From Gammaproteobacteria bacterium (GTDB lineage: Bacteria; Pseudomonadota; Gammaproteobacteria; SZUA-229), in NCBI GenBank assembly GCA_022340645.1, contig JAJDNP010000073.1, forward strand, positions 1-51,450: a stretch of DNA of 51,450 bases, in the 5' to 3' direction. The notes below the pieces were generated by a model. The model was not told where the DNA came from. It was given only the letters and a program-made list of their open reading frames with translations, and made no database searches. The position numbers and the translations under genes were made by a program. Of the stretch, positions 8,902-17,075 are shown one piece after another; position 1 is the stretch's first letter; each line of letters begins with the position of its first letter.

Positions 8902-9639
8902 TTAAAGCTGTTCTATCAATTCTCTTACCCAGCGGCGGTTTCGATCGCGATATAAAGCTTCGTTTCGTGCCCTGATCAATACAATTGCTGCATAAAATAA
9001 CTTAAATGCTACGGCCATCAGTAACAGTGGAATTAACATGTCTACGTGTATCGATGGTTTATCAAATTTTGTTACTGTTGCACCCTGGTGCAGTGTATTC
9101 CACCATTCAACAGAATAATGAATAATTGGAATGTTTACCACGCCAACAATAGCCAGCAAGCCACTGGCTTTATCTGCACTGCGCTGATCTTCAATTGCCG
9201 ATTGCAGCGCCATATAACCCAGATACAGGAATAATAAAATCAGCTCAGAGGTTAACCGCGCATCCCATACCCAGTAGGCGCCCCACATGGGTTTACCCCA
9301 TAATGAGCCTGTTACCAGGGCGAGAAAAGCAAATGATGCGCCAATGGGGGCACTGGCGGCGGCAACCATGTCAGCCAGCCTGATTTGCCAGATGATGCCT
9401 ATGCCAGCTGACGCTGCCATTACCATGTAGACAAACAGCGACATCCAGGCTGCTGGCACATGAATAAAAATAATGCGGTAACTCTCACCCTGCTGATAAT
9501 CCGTTGGCGCCACGAACAGTCCCAGGTATAAACCGTACAGTCCAATTAATAGCGCACCGACAGTAAACCACTTAATTAACGGTACTGACATAGTGTAAAA
9601 ATGCTTGGGGGAAGAAAATCGTTGTATCCAGTGCCACAT
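8902..9639 (-). CDS. ccmC: Haem transporter/handling protein CcmC
   Basis: A 245-residue inner-membrane protein with six hydrophobic segments that attaches haem to CcmE. It carries the tryptophan-rich WWD signature (LWGKPMWGAYWVWDARLTSE) and family blocks YRIIFIHVPAAWMSLFVYM and IPIIHYSVEWWNTLHQGA. Conserved histidines before and after the WWD domain (in IHVPAAW and EWWNTLHQG) fit the axial haem ligands known for CcmC. The gene follows ccmB by 56 bases and precedes ccmD by 31. Confidence 0.96.
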   Translation of the reverse strand: MWHWIQRFSSPKHFYTMSVPLIKWFTVGALLIGLYGLYLGLFVAPTDYQQGESYRIIFIHVPAAWMSLFVYMVMAASAGIGIIWQIRLADMVAAASAPIGASFAFLALVTGSLWGKPMWGAYWVWDARLTSELILLFLYLGYMALQSAIEDQRSADKASGLLAIVGVVNIPIIHYSVEWWNTLHQGATVTKFDKPSIHVDMLIPLLLMAVAFKLFYAAIVLIRARNEALYRDRNRRWVRELIEQL

Positions 9640-9695
9640 AATATAATTCTGTCTAAGTTATAGCCTATTTATCTTCAATATCAATAGCCTGGCGT

Positions 9696-10367
9696 TTATC
9701 TTGATGCCGTAATGCGCAGTGCAACCGAGGTTGCTAATGGTGCCAGCGAGACGGACAAGGCCAGCACAGCGCCCAAAAACAACAACTGGCCGCTAACTGG
9801 CAAGCCAGCCATCGCAACATCAACCGCATTTGCACCAAAAATAAGTATCGGAATATATAACGGCAGAATTATTAATGACAACAAAACACCGCCGCGGTTC
9901 ACTGCTACCGTCAAAGAAACACCAATTGCACCGATAAGGCTTAATACAGGCGTACCGAGCAGCAGGCTGTAAATCAGCACGATGACTGCCTCCATCGGCA
10001 ACGACATGAAAAGCCCCAGTAACGGCGCGATAATCACCAAAGGCAGACCGGTCAATAACCAGTGAGCCGTCACCTTGGCTAAAACCAGTATCACCAGCGG
10101 GTTCGGGCTTAACATTAACTGATCCAGGGAACCGTCTTCATAATCCTGCTTAAACAGGCGGTCCAGCGATAATAAAACTGCCAGTAATGCCGATACCCAG
10201 ATTACTCCGGGAGCCATGGTCTGTAACGTTTCAGGGGTAGGTGTTACCGCCAGGGGAAACAAAGTTACCACTAAAACGAAGAATATTAAAGGGTTGGCCA
10301 GCTCATGACGGTTACGCAATGCCAGCCGTAGGTCGCGAAATAACAAATAGTAATAAGCTTTTAGCAT
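9696..10367 (-). CDS. ccmB: Haem exporter permease CcmB
   Basis: A 223-residue integral membrane subunit of the CcmAB ABC complex, which uses ATP to release holo-CcmE. Hydrophobic segments follow one another from about residue 25. Family blocks include LFRDLRLALRNRHELANPL, LFKQDYEDGSLDQLMLSPNP and LIILPLYIPILIFGANAV. The length fits CcmB (about 220). It starts 15 bases after the ccmA stop. Confidence 0.95.
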   Translation of the reverse strand: MLKAYYYLLFRDLRLALRNRHELANPLIFFVLVVTLFPLAVTPTPETLQTMAPGVIWVSALLAVLLSLDRLFKQDYEDGSLDQLMLSPNPLVILVLAKVTAHWLLTGLPLVIIAPLLGLFMSLPMEAVIVLIYSLLLGTPVLSLIGAIGVSLTVAVNRGGVLLSLIILPLYIPILIFGANAVDVAMAGLPVSGQLLFLGAVLALSVSLAPLATSVALRITASR

Positions 10368-10382
10368 CGGCGGTAGTACTTT

Positions 10383-11012
10383 TTACTCCTGGTAGTTGCT
10401 GTGGCCAAGATGTACCGAGCGCATCTCGCAGTCAAGCTGCATACCATGATGCGTGGTAAAAATTACACTGCCGCCGGCCTGGCGATGATCCAGTATCATG
10501 GACTCCATTAAATCAACGCCCTGCACATCCAGCGCAGTCAAGGGCTCATCCAGTATCCATAATTTTGCCTGTGCCAGTTCGAGAAAAGCCAGTAATATCC
10601 GGCGGCGCTGCCCGGATGACAGGGCTTTGCCCTGTACATCTTCATAGCTTGCCAGACCAACATTCTCTAATGCGGTTTCAATTATCGAATTAGCCAGTGC
10701 AAGTGAGCGAGTATCCAGCAGCGAGCGGACATTTTCCAGAACCGTTAAATCAGCTTTTATACAAGGCAGATGGCCGATATAAACCATATTTTCATAATAG
10801 CTTTCCCGGTTCGATTTAATTGATTCGCCCTGCCACATGACCTGGCCGGCTTCGGGCTGGCGTAAGCCGCAGATAATACGCAGCAGACTGGTTTTGCCGC
10901 TGCCGTTGTGGCCTTCAATCTGCATGACTTCTGCGTCAGACACAGAAAAACTTAGACCGCTAAACAACAGGCGATCATCGCGTACGCATTCTAATGACTG
11001 GGCTTCCAACAT
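10383..11012 (-). CDS. ccmA: Haem exporter ATP-binding protein CcmA
   Basis: A 209-residue ABC ATPase, first gene of the ccm run. Walker A is GHNGSGKT (residues 34-41), the signature motif is LSSGQRRRILLA, and Walker B is LWILDEPLTALD, followed by the switch-histidine region IFTTHHG. With CcmB and CcmC it forms the ATP-driven complex that releases haem-loaded CcmE. A terminator at 11077-11104 separates it from cytochrome c4, so the operon promoter must lie in the 64 bases before its start; I see no convincing -35/-10 pair there. No strong ribosome-binding site is visible. Confidence 0.95.
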   Translation of the reverse strand: MLEAQSLECVRDDRLLFSGLSFSVSDAEVMQIEGHNGSGKTSLLRIICGLRQPEAGQVMWQGESIKSNRESYYENMVYIGHLPCIKADLTVLENVRSLLDTRSLALANSIIETALENVGLASYEDVQGKALSSGQRRRILLAFLELAQAKLWILDEPLTALDVQGVDLMESMILDHRQAGGSVIFTTHHGMQLDCEMRSVHLGHSNYQE

Positions 11013-11076
11013 AGTGCATCAATCATAGTCATTCTGTCTCTATTAATCTGTAATTTTAGTAAATAACTAATTAATA

Positions 11077-11104
11077 AAAAAGGATGGCCGGGACCATCCT
11101 TTTT
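11077..11104 (-). terminator. Rho-independent terminator of the cytochrome c4 gene
   Basis: An 11-bp perfect stem: AAAAGGATGG core (11077-11087) pairs with 11094-11104 around the six-base loop CCGGGA. On the minus strand the stem ends in a run of U, right after the cytochrome c4 stop at 11133. It separates that gene from ccmA. Confidence 0.9.
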
Positions 11105-11132
11105 CATTGATGTGGCAACACCAGGGAGGTGT

Positions 11133-11741
11133 TTATTTAAGACTGGCAATATAATTTGCTACCGCTGTCATGTCATTATCAGACAGCTTTTTAACGATGG
11201 AGCGCATCAGCATCTTGTTATCGTTGCTACGGCTGCCGTCTTTAAATGCTTTCAGTTGTGCCAGGATGTAATCAACATGCTGCCCGCCTAACTGCGGATA
11301 GCCAATACCTGCTACACCACCACCTGCAGGTCCATGGCATGCCTGGCAGGCGGGAACGCCAGTCTGCAGGTTGCCGCCCTTGTATATTTCACGGCCTGCA
11401 GCAATTTTGCTTGCATCGAATGTTGCAGCCTGGGCCACGCTTTGTGCCTGAAAGTAGGCGCCGATATCTTTTGCGTCTTCGTCAGTCAAAGCTGCTGCCA
11501 TGCCGAACATGATTTCATTTTTTCGTGTGCTGTTAGCTTTGAAATCTTTAATCTGTTTAACGATATAGGCTTCATTCTGACCGGCAAGTTTCGGGAAATT
11601 CGGCACCGGGCTATTGCCGTCAGCACCGTGACATCCGGCACATGCGGCTGATTTGGTTTTGCCTGCCTCTGCGTTGCCCGCCAGGGCTGTGCCAGAAGCG
11701 GCGAAAAGAAACAACAGGCTGGCTACAAATAAATTTTTCAT
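11133..11741 (-). CDS. Dihaem cytochrome c4
   Basis: A periplasmic electron carrier of 202 residues including the signal peptide (1-21, cleavage after GTALA). It has two cytochrome c domains with haem motifs CAGCH (34-38) and CQACH (132-136). Distal methionines are probably in IMFGMAAALTDEDAKDIGAY and KMLMRSIVKKLSDNDMTAVA, the usual c4 arrangement. Such proteins pass electrons from the bc1 complex to terminal oxidases. The ATG at 11741 has GGAG eight bases upstream and starts a normal signal peptide, so the in-frame start at 11789 is rejected. It reads divergently from engB; a TATAAT box on the minus strand at 11829-11834, with a poor -35 (TGAGTT), may be its promoter. A strong terminator follows. 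Confidence 0.93.
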   Translation of the reverse strand: MKNLFVASLLFLFAASGTALAGNAEAGKTKSAACAGCHGADGNSPVPNFPKLAGQNEAYIVKQIKDFKANSTRKNEIMFGMAAALTDEDAKDIGAYFQAQSVAQAATFDASKIAAGREIYKGGNLQTGVPACQACHGPAGGGVAGIGYPQLGGQHVDYILAQLKAFKDGSRSNDNKMLMRSIVKKLSDNDMTAVANYIASLK

Positions 11742-11890
11742 TGTTTGAACTCCAAACATGTAAACCCAAAAAGGGTAAAAAAGTGGCAAGATTCTACACT
11801 ACCGGCGCTACTCCTTCAATATCAACATATTATAATACTCGACTAAACGTAACTCACTAACTGGATTATGAATGTGTATACTGGCTGGTA

Positions 11891-12520
11891 ATGAACAATC
11901 ATGTAATTAAAACAACCGTAAATAACCGGTTTTACCGCCAGGCGCGTTTTCTTATGAGTGCAGGCAAAGCAAATCAATTCCCGCGGAGCGGTAAAGAAGT
12001 TGCCTTTGCTGGACGCTCCAATGCTGGCAAATCAAGCGCAATCAATACCTTATGCGACAATAAAGGACTGGCGCGAACCAGTAAAACGCCTGGGCGCACC
12101 CGGCTGGTGAACTTTTTCGAGCTGGACGATAATCACCGTCTGGTTGATTTGCCTGGTTACGGTTTTGCCAAAGTTCCATTAGCTGTGAAAAATGAATGGG
12201 AAAAGCTTATGACACAATATCTAAGTGATCAATCAGCACTCAATGGCCTGGTGATCATCATGGATATTCGGCATCCATTAAGTAATCACGACTGGCAAAT
12301 GCTGCAATGGTGCCAGGATTTTGATTTACCTGTACACGTATTATTGACCAAGGCTGACAAAATAAAACGCGGCGCTCAACTAAACTGCAAGCTTCAGGTG
12401 CTAAAAAAATTAAAAGAAGCCAATATAAATGCCAGCGTGCAGGTTTTTTCTGCGCTAAAGAAATCCGGGCTGGATGAACTGGTGGCGAAACTGGATGCAT
12501 GGTTCGGCGTTACAGCTTGA
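11891..12520 (+). CDS. engB: Ribosome biogenesis GTPase EngB (YihA/YsxC)
   Basis: A 209-residue TRAFAC-class GTPase needed for large ribosomal subunit assembly. GTPase motifs appear in order: G1 AGRSNAGKSSAIN (most family members have Val where this has Ala), G3 DLPGYGFAKVP, G4 LLTKADKI and a G5-like SALKK. Length is normal (E. coli 210). It faces cytochrome c4 divergently. Downstream lies the spacer towards polA, which in E. coli holds the Spot 42 RNA gene. Confidence 0.97.
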   Translation: MNNHVIKTTVNNRFYRQARFLMSAGKANQFPRSGKEVAFAGRSNAGKSSAINTLCDNKGLARTSKTPGRTRLVNFFELDDNHRLVDLPGYGFAKVPLAVKNEWEKLMTQYLSDQSALNGLVIIMDIRHPLSNHDWQMLQWCQDFDLPVHVLLTKADKIKRGAQLNCKLQVLKKLKEANINASVQVFSALKKSGLDELVAKLDAWFGVTA

Positions 12521-12654
12521 ACTGGTAAAACAATTCGATTAGATTGAAATTGATTAACCGTATAAAACTCATGGGCATTATTATGCGCTTGCAGCAGAAT
12601 ATAATAAGTAAGTTTGTATATAACCCTGGGTTGCTGTGTTAACCTTAATTAAAT

Positions 12655-12797
12655 CAAAAAAAGGCCCGGTCAAGTGACCGGGCAAAAAGAGGGAATCGGA
12701 TTGGGGGGTTGCCGATTCCAGTGGCTCGCGAAAGGGAAAAGCGAGCCTACGCCGGGCTACAGCGTATTCATCAAAAGTACTTGTTATCACCACCAAA
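12655..12797 (-). ncRNA. Candidate small RNA in the engB-polA interval (Spot 42/ErsA position)
   Basis: Read on the minus strand, four hairpins follow each other. Stem 12748-12752/12762-12766 (5 bp, loop 9). Stem 12723-12729/12741-12747 (7 bp, loop UUUUCCCUUUC). Stem 12692-12699/12712-12719 (8 bp, loop CAACCCCCCAAU). Last is a GC-rich stem 12664-12671/12676-12683 followed by a run of eight or more U, a strong intrinsic terminator. The two middle loops are C/U-rich and single-stranded, like loops that pair with Shine-Dalgarno regions. A possible -10 (TATAAA on the minus strand, 12804-12809) would give an RNA of roughly 135-140 bases. There is no open frame of note. No gene ends here on the minus strand except the cytochrome more than 500 bases upstream, which has its own terminator-like stem. 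The 5' end is a guess. Confidence 0.65.
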
Positions 12798-13172
12798 AAC
12801 TGGTTTATAAGTTCTTTTATATGATTAAAGACTATGGGGATGATAAATCAAAAAACTACAGACGAACGGTAGGAAAACCGAGGATAAAACCGACAAACGG
12901 TAGCTAAAAACTATTCTTTAGAAAATCCTTATAAAATCATATAGTTACGGATGATTATTGAATTATATAATTGCAAGTTATTGCAAAGCATTAATTACTG
13001 GCGAAAACACATGTCATAGAATACATCGCCGCTGATGCACTCGGCCCTGAACAGGGCACGTAATGCGCACGACGCCTTCAAACAGCACGCAGCCTTTCTT
13101 TTTTTATGCTTTGCATAATAGCGAGAAAAGAATGAGCTGTAGCTGTGAAATTCTCAGAGATTGAAATATAAA

Positions 13173-13214
13173 GGGCGAGGTAAGAGCATCAGAGGTGATG
13201 CTAAAACCCCGCCC
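13173..13214 (-). terminator. Probable terminator of the multihaem cytochrome gene
   Basis: An outer stem GGGCG/CGCCC (13173-13177 with 13210-13214) extended by two GC pairs encloses an inner 7-bp stem AGCATCA/TGATGCT (13185-13191 with 13196-13202, loop GAGG). On the minus strand it is followed by UUUAUAUUU. It lies about 40 bases after the cytochrome stop. The U tract is imperfect. Confidence 0.6.
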
Positions 13215-13254
13215 TGGTTCTGCCTGGCAGGTTTTTCTGGTTAATGTGTAACCA

Positions 13255-16200
13255 TTAGAAACTGTTGCTCGTGACCCTGTGACATCCGCTTCGGCCGCAG
13301 TCCTTATTTTGCTCAACGGTGCCGCTTCTTCCGCCAATGTGTTTACTTTCACTCCTGAAGTCATTTGCATGACAGGCCGCACAATAGGGCGCGTATTGCG
13401 AATAGGGCCATGGAATCGTACTGCTTATGGTATTACCGTGGCATGCGCTACAACCAGGGTCTCTTCTGTGGTCACCCGGGTAGTCACCATTACTGTCATG
13501 TTGAAAGATATCCGGTGTCCAGCTGCTGGTTGAATGACACTCGTCACACTGTACCGTCGTGCTTAGATGGCCTGATGGCTTGCCGGTTGCGCCACCGCCG
13601 TTGTTATTGTGACAGCTGTCACAATTGCCGGCGCTGCTGGCGTCATGGGTCCATGTGCCGCCTACGAAGGTTGCAGTAGAGTGGCAGAAATGGCAGTCCA
13701 GAGATGTAGCAACATGGTTGTCACTCTTGCCGGTTGCAGTAACTCCATGACATGATGAGCAGTTATCTACGATGCCGGTATGATCAAACACGGCATTTTT
13801 AAAACTCAGGGTGTTATGGCAGACGCCGCAATCCTGGTTAGTAACCAGATGGTTGTCTGATTTCCCTGTAGCAAAACCGGCACCATGACAGGACGAGCAG
13901 TTATCCACGATACCAAGATGACTAAATGTCGCAGGAATAAAGCCGGTGATCTGGTGGCAAACGCTGCAGTCTTCATTGGTAGGTACATGGTTAGGCGTCG
14001 GCGCCTTGCCTTTGGCAATGATGCCATCGTGGCACGAAGCACAGTTATTCACGATGCCCTGGTGATCAAATTTGGCACCGGCAAAGGCTGTAGTGTTATG
14101 GCAAACGGAGCAATCTTCGTTAGTGGGAAGATGACCGCTATCCTTGACGGTCGCATTTGCGGCAGCACCGTCGTGGCATGATGCGCAGTTATCAACGATG
14201 CCGGTATGATCAAACACCGCTGTAGCAAAGGTGCCGGGTACGTGACAGACACTGCAGTCCTCGTTAGTTGGAACGTGGTTGGCTGTTTTCTTGGTTGTTG
14301 CACCGGTCGCGCCATCACCATGACATTCCGCACAGTTATCAACCCTGCCGGTATGATCAAAGATGCCATCAGTGAAATTGGCGCCAACACCATGACACAC
14401 CCCGCAGTCCTGTCCATTCGTGGCGGGATGGGTAGGTGTTGTTCCCAGAGCCCCGACCGCGATGTTATTCGCACTGCCGTCATGACAGGAGGCACAGTTA
14501 CCGCTGATACCCGTGTGGTCAAAAATTGAAGGGGTAAAAGAATTATTTGTGTGGCACACGTCACAATCCTGATTCGTCGGCAGATGACTTGCTGCCTTGA
14601 TAACGTTGGGATTGCCATTGGCAGTGGGCAGGGTAGGACTGCTGTGGCAGCCTTCACAACCCTGGGTGATGCCGGGGTGTACATTGCTCATGAAGATCGA
14701 TGAGGCGAAGCCGCCAACTGTTGTATCAACATGACACTGACTGCATTCTGTCTGCGCCGGGATATGATTAGCAGCTTTGGGTGTGGCAATCCCCGTGTTA
14801 TGGCAGGATGCACAGTCATTTGGATCTATGCCCAGATGATTAAAGGTGATACCGGCAAAGGTGGTGAAGTTGCTGGTGCTGTGACAGTCAGAACAATCCA
14901 GGCTCGTCGGTAGATGATTCTGCGGTTTGCCTTTACTAATATTACCGTCATGGCACGCTGTACAATTGCTGGTATCTATACCCGCGTGGCTAAATACGGC
15001 TCCGGCAAAAGACGTGGTGTCGTGGCAATCGGCACAATCCTGGTTATCCGGATTGGTCGGTATATGATTTTCGAGCTTGCCCGCACTGATCACATTGTTG
15101 TGGCACGCATTACAGTTATTTGTCACACCGGCATGATCATAGGTGCCCGTACTGAAGGTCCCCGGGGTATGGCAGGCATCACAGTCGTTATTACCGATCG
15201 GCATGTGCTCGTAGAAAGGTGTGGTTAGCGGTATGCCGGTGGCGTCAACGCCGTTATGACAGTTATCGCAGCGTTGTGCCAGCACGGCAGGATCGGTGTG
15301 GTCTATGCTGAATGCCGGGGTAAAGTTTTCGGTGTTATGGCATGCCCCGCAATCGGCGTTTGTAGCAAGGTGAGCTGGCACTGCTGAAGCCTTGCTTCGC
15401 GCGTTTATACTGTTGGTTTCATTGTGGCATGATTCACACGGCTGAATCGATGCATCAACTACACTGTGGTTGAAAATACCGCCTGGCATCTTGAAAGTTA
15501 CAATGCTGTGGCAGGTATTGCAATCGACGTTTACCAGCGGATGGCCGGCCGGTGGGTCGCTTGGTGCATCGTTTGTAGCTACACCATGACATGAATCACA
15601 ACGGTGGCCCACAACAGTCGGGCCGGTATGGTCGGGATAGGCATCCTTGAAAGTTGTCGTGGTATGGCAATAGCCGCATTCATGGTCGGTGTCAGGGTGG
15701 TTGCCGCCTTCGGAGACGGTGGCGGTCATGCCGGTAGCCAGTTTTCCATTGTGGCATGCTGAGCATAACTTGGTAAGATTTGAATGGTCATAGCTGCCAT
15801 CCGCTAGCAGTGTCAGGAAATGGCTGGTATTGTGACAGTCACTGCACTCACCTTCCGTTGGCTCATGAAATACGGATTTACCAATGGCCTTCACGCCGTC
15901 ATGGCATTCACTGCAGTTCCCGAAAACTTCCGTATGGTCAACAAAAGACACAGCTGCAAAGTCAAAAGTTGAATGGCAGGCCTGGCATAAATTCGAGGTG
16001 GCCAGATGGTCAGCGACTTTTGTTCCCACCACGATAAAGTCACCATCGTGACAGTTAGCACAATCAGATGAAAAATTTTGATGTATCACCGGCCCTGTCG
16101 GTTCGCCTGCCTGCACAATCGCAACCGTACGCTGGCTGCTTACACCCCTGGCGCTGACCACCAGTTGCACCCTGTAGGTTCCCTGAATGTCTGCAACAAA

Positions 16201-16515
16201 ACTTGGGTTTATGGCAGTCGGGTTTTGTAACTGGGCATTGCTGCCATCTGGAATAGAGCTGAATGACCATTCATAGCTTAGCGTTTCATTGGTCGATGTA
16301 CTCGAGTAGCCGCCATCCAGGGTTGCTGTCTCACCCACGTTTACGGTAACAATCGGTCCTGGGATGGCACTTACTATTAGACTCGTGGGCGGTGTGTCAA
16401 CCAGATTTGTACCTGTGTCGGTACCGGAACCTCCACCTGAGCAACCCGCAAGCATTGTAATCAGCAGGTATATCAATAAGGAACTAATCAGCGCGCGCAG
16501 TGGCCCTAGTATCAT
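13255..16515 (-). CDS. Giant multihaem cytochrome c lipoprotein (37 haem motifs) with PKD-like domain
   Basis: A 1086-residue predicted lipoprotein. Signal with lipobox LAGC (lipidated Cys25), a Gly/Ser/Thr linker, a PKD/Ig-like beta domain (about 50-135), then from residue 152 to the end 36 CXXCH motifs and one final CX4CH (CGRSGCH), about one haem per 25 residues. Between motifs, His recurs in fixed contexts (NH.PTNxD before one CXXCH, FDHTGIVDN before the next), as expected for bis-His ligation. The DNA is itself repetitive. I set the start at ATG 16515 because a GAGG ribosome-binding site lies nine bases upstream; an upstream TTG at 16530 overlaps that site. The likely role is extracellular or outer-membrane electron transfer, maturated by the nearby Ccm system. 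No porin or quinol dehydrogenase partner is in the window, so direction and partners are unknown. Confidence 0.9.
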   Translation of the reverse strand: MILGPLRALISSLLIYLLITMLAGCSGGGSGTDTGTNLVDTPPTSLIVSAIPGPIVTVNVGETATLDGGYSSTSTNETLSYEWSFSSIPDGSNAQLQNPTAINPSFVADIQGTYRVQLVVSARGVSSQRTVAIVQAGEPTGPVIHQNFSSDCANCHDGDFIVVGTKVADHLATSNLCQACHSTFDFAAVSFVDHTEVFGNCSECHDGVKAIGKSVFHEPTEGECSDCHNTSHFLTLLADGSYDHSNLTKLCSACHNGKLATGMTATVSEGGNHPDTDHECGYCHTTTTFKDAYPDHTGPTVVGHRCDSCHGVATNDAPSDPPAGHPLVNVDCNTCHSIVTFKMPGGIFNHSVVDASIQPCESCHNETNSINARSKASAVPAHLATNADCGACHNTENFTPAFSIDHTDPAVLAQRCDNCHNGVDATGIPLTTPFYEHMPIGNNDCDACHTPGTFSTGTYDHAGVTNNCNACHNNVISAGKLENHIPTNPDNQDCADCHDTTSFAGAVFSHAGIDTSNCTACHDGNISKGKPQNHLPTSLDCSDCHSTSNFTTFAGITFNHLGIDPNDCASCHNTGIATPKAANHIPAQTECSQCHVDTTVGGFASSIFMSNVHPGITQGCEGCHSSPTLPTANGNPNVIKAASHLPTNQDCDVCHTNNSFTPSIFDHTGISGNCASCHDGSANNIAVGALGTTPTHPATNGQDCGVCHGVGANFTDGIFDHTGRVDNCAECHGDGATGATTKKTANHVPTNEDCSVCHVPGTFATAVFDHTGIVDNCASCHDGAAANATVKDSGHLPTNEDCSVCHNTTAFAGAKFDHQGIVNNCASCHDGIIAKGKAPTPNHVPTNEDCSVCHQITGFIPATFSHLGIVDNCSSCHGAGFATGKSDNHLVTNQDCGVCHNTLSFKNAVFDHTGIVDNCSSCHGVTATGKSDNHVATSLDCHFCHSTATFVGGTWTHDASSAGNCDSCHNNNGGGATGKPSGHLSTTVQCDECHSTSSWTPDIFQHDSNGDYPGDHRRDPGCSACHGNTISSTIPWPYSQYAPYCAACHANDFRSESKHIGGRSGTVEQNKDCGRSGCHRVTSNSF

Positions 16516-17075
16516 GATGGTCAGCCTCAAACTTTTGTTCTTAGAAAATGTAATTTGGTTGTTTTATGGTGCTTAAATGAACAGCAGAATTGCCTGAGTA
16601 AGTCAATATCAGTAAGTTAAGCACTAATTATTTTTATAGATACATTTGCTATTGCTGGTTTAACTTATTTCGAGTGAAACCCATTCATTGATATTTGGTA
16701 AGAATTGAATATGCAGACAAAATTTACTGACATAGCTGCCAATAAGCTGCATTACAGATGTGCTTCCTCAACTCCCACTGAAAAACATAAACCTTCGTAG
16801 TGATTAAAGACCAAACACGTGAGATGTCAAAAAAATGACAGGTAATTTATAGCAAAACAGTAAAAAACCGATAAACGGTGTATATCCGTTTTGGTATTGA
16901 CAAAAAAACTACACTAAATCAAATAGTTGCTATTTTTCTGGAGGTTAGGAATAATATGTGCCCAAACAGTTAGTTATCGGCAAAAGTGCCGAGTCGGTAT
17001 CGATCACCCGGAAATCGTTAACCTTAAGTATGGTATTCGCGACGCGACCTTGTTAAAAGTTTTGTGAGCATTTAG
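16516..17075. other. Spacer between the multihaem cytochrome and polA
   Basis: AT-rich, no credible gene. It contains the dyad ACCGATAAACGGT (16867-16879), which on the minus strand is followed by six U and may act as a weak polA terminator, and a hairpin CGGCA-AAAG-TGCCG (16978-16991). On the plus strand TTGACA (16897-16902) is followed by GGAGG (16940-16944) and an ATG at 16956 that reads only five codons (MCPNS). The promoter of the cytochrome gene should lie here; I see no convincing pair. Confidence 0.5.

Larger units (their letters stand above)
12521..13254. other. Gene-free spacer between engB and the multihaem cytochrome
   Basis: The spacer holds the candidate small RNA and its terminator (12664-12797), a dyad ACCGACAAACGGT at 12889-12901, a GC-rich island at about 13025-13085 containing the hairpin GCCCTG-AA-CAGGGC (13044-13057), and a long stem at 13173-13214. 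I see no coding frame with a plausible start and ribosome-binding site. Confidence 0.6.

Noticed and set aside
13700-14700. Repeated DNA blocks taken at first for a minisatellite or CRISPR
   Set aside because: The repeats stay in frame and encode haem-binding units of the cytochrome.
16513-16530. TTG start at 16530 for the multihaem cytochrome
   Set aside because: The TTG overlaps the GAGG ribosome-binding site that serves the ATG at 16515.
16956-16973. Five-codon frame behind TTGACA and GGAGG on the plus strand upstream of polA's stop
   Set aside because: Too short to call; no downstream gene on that strand to regulate.
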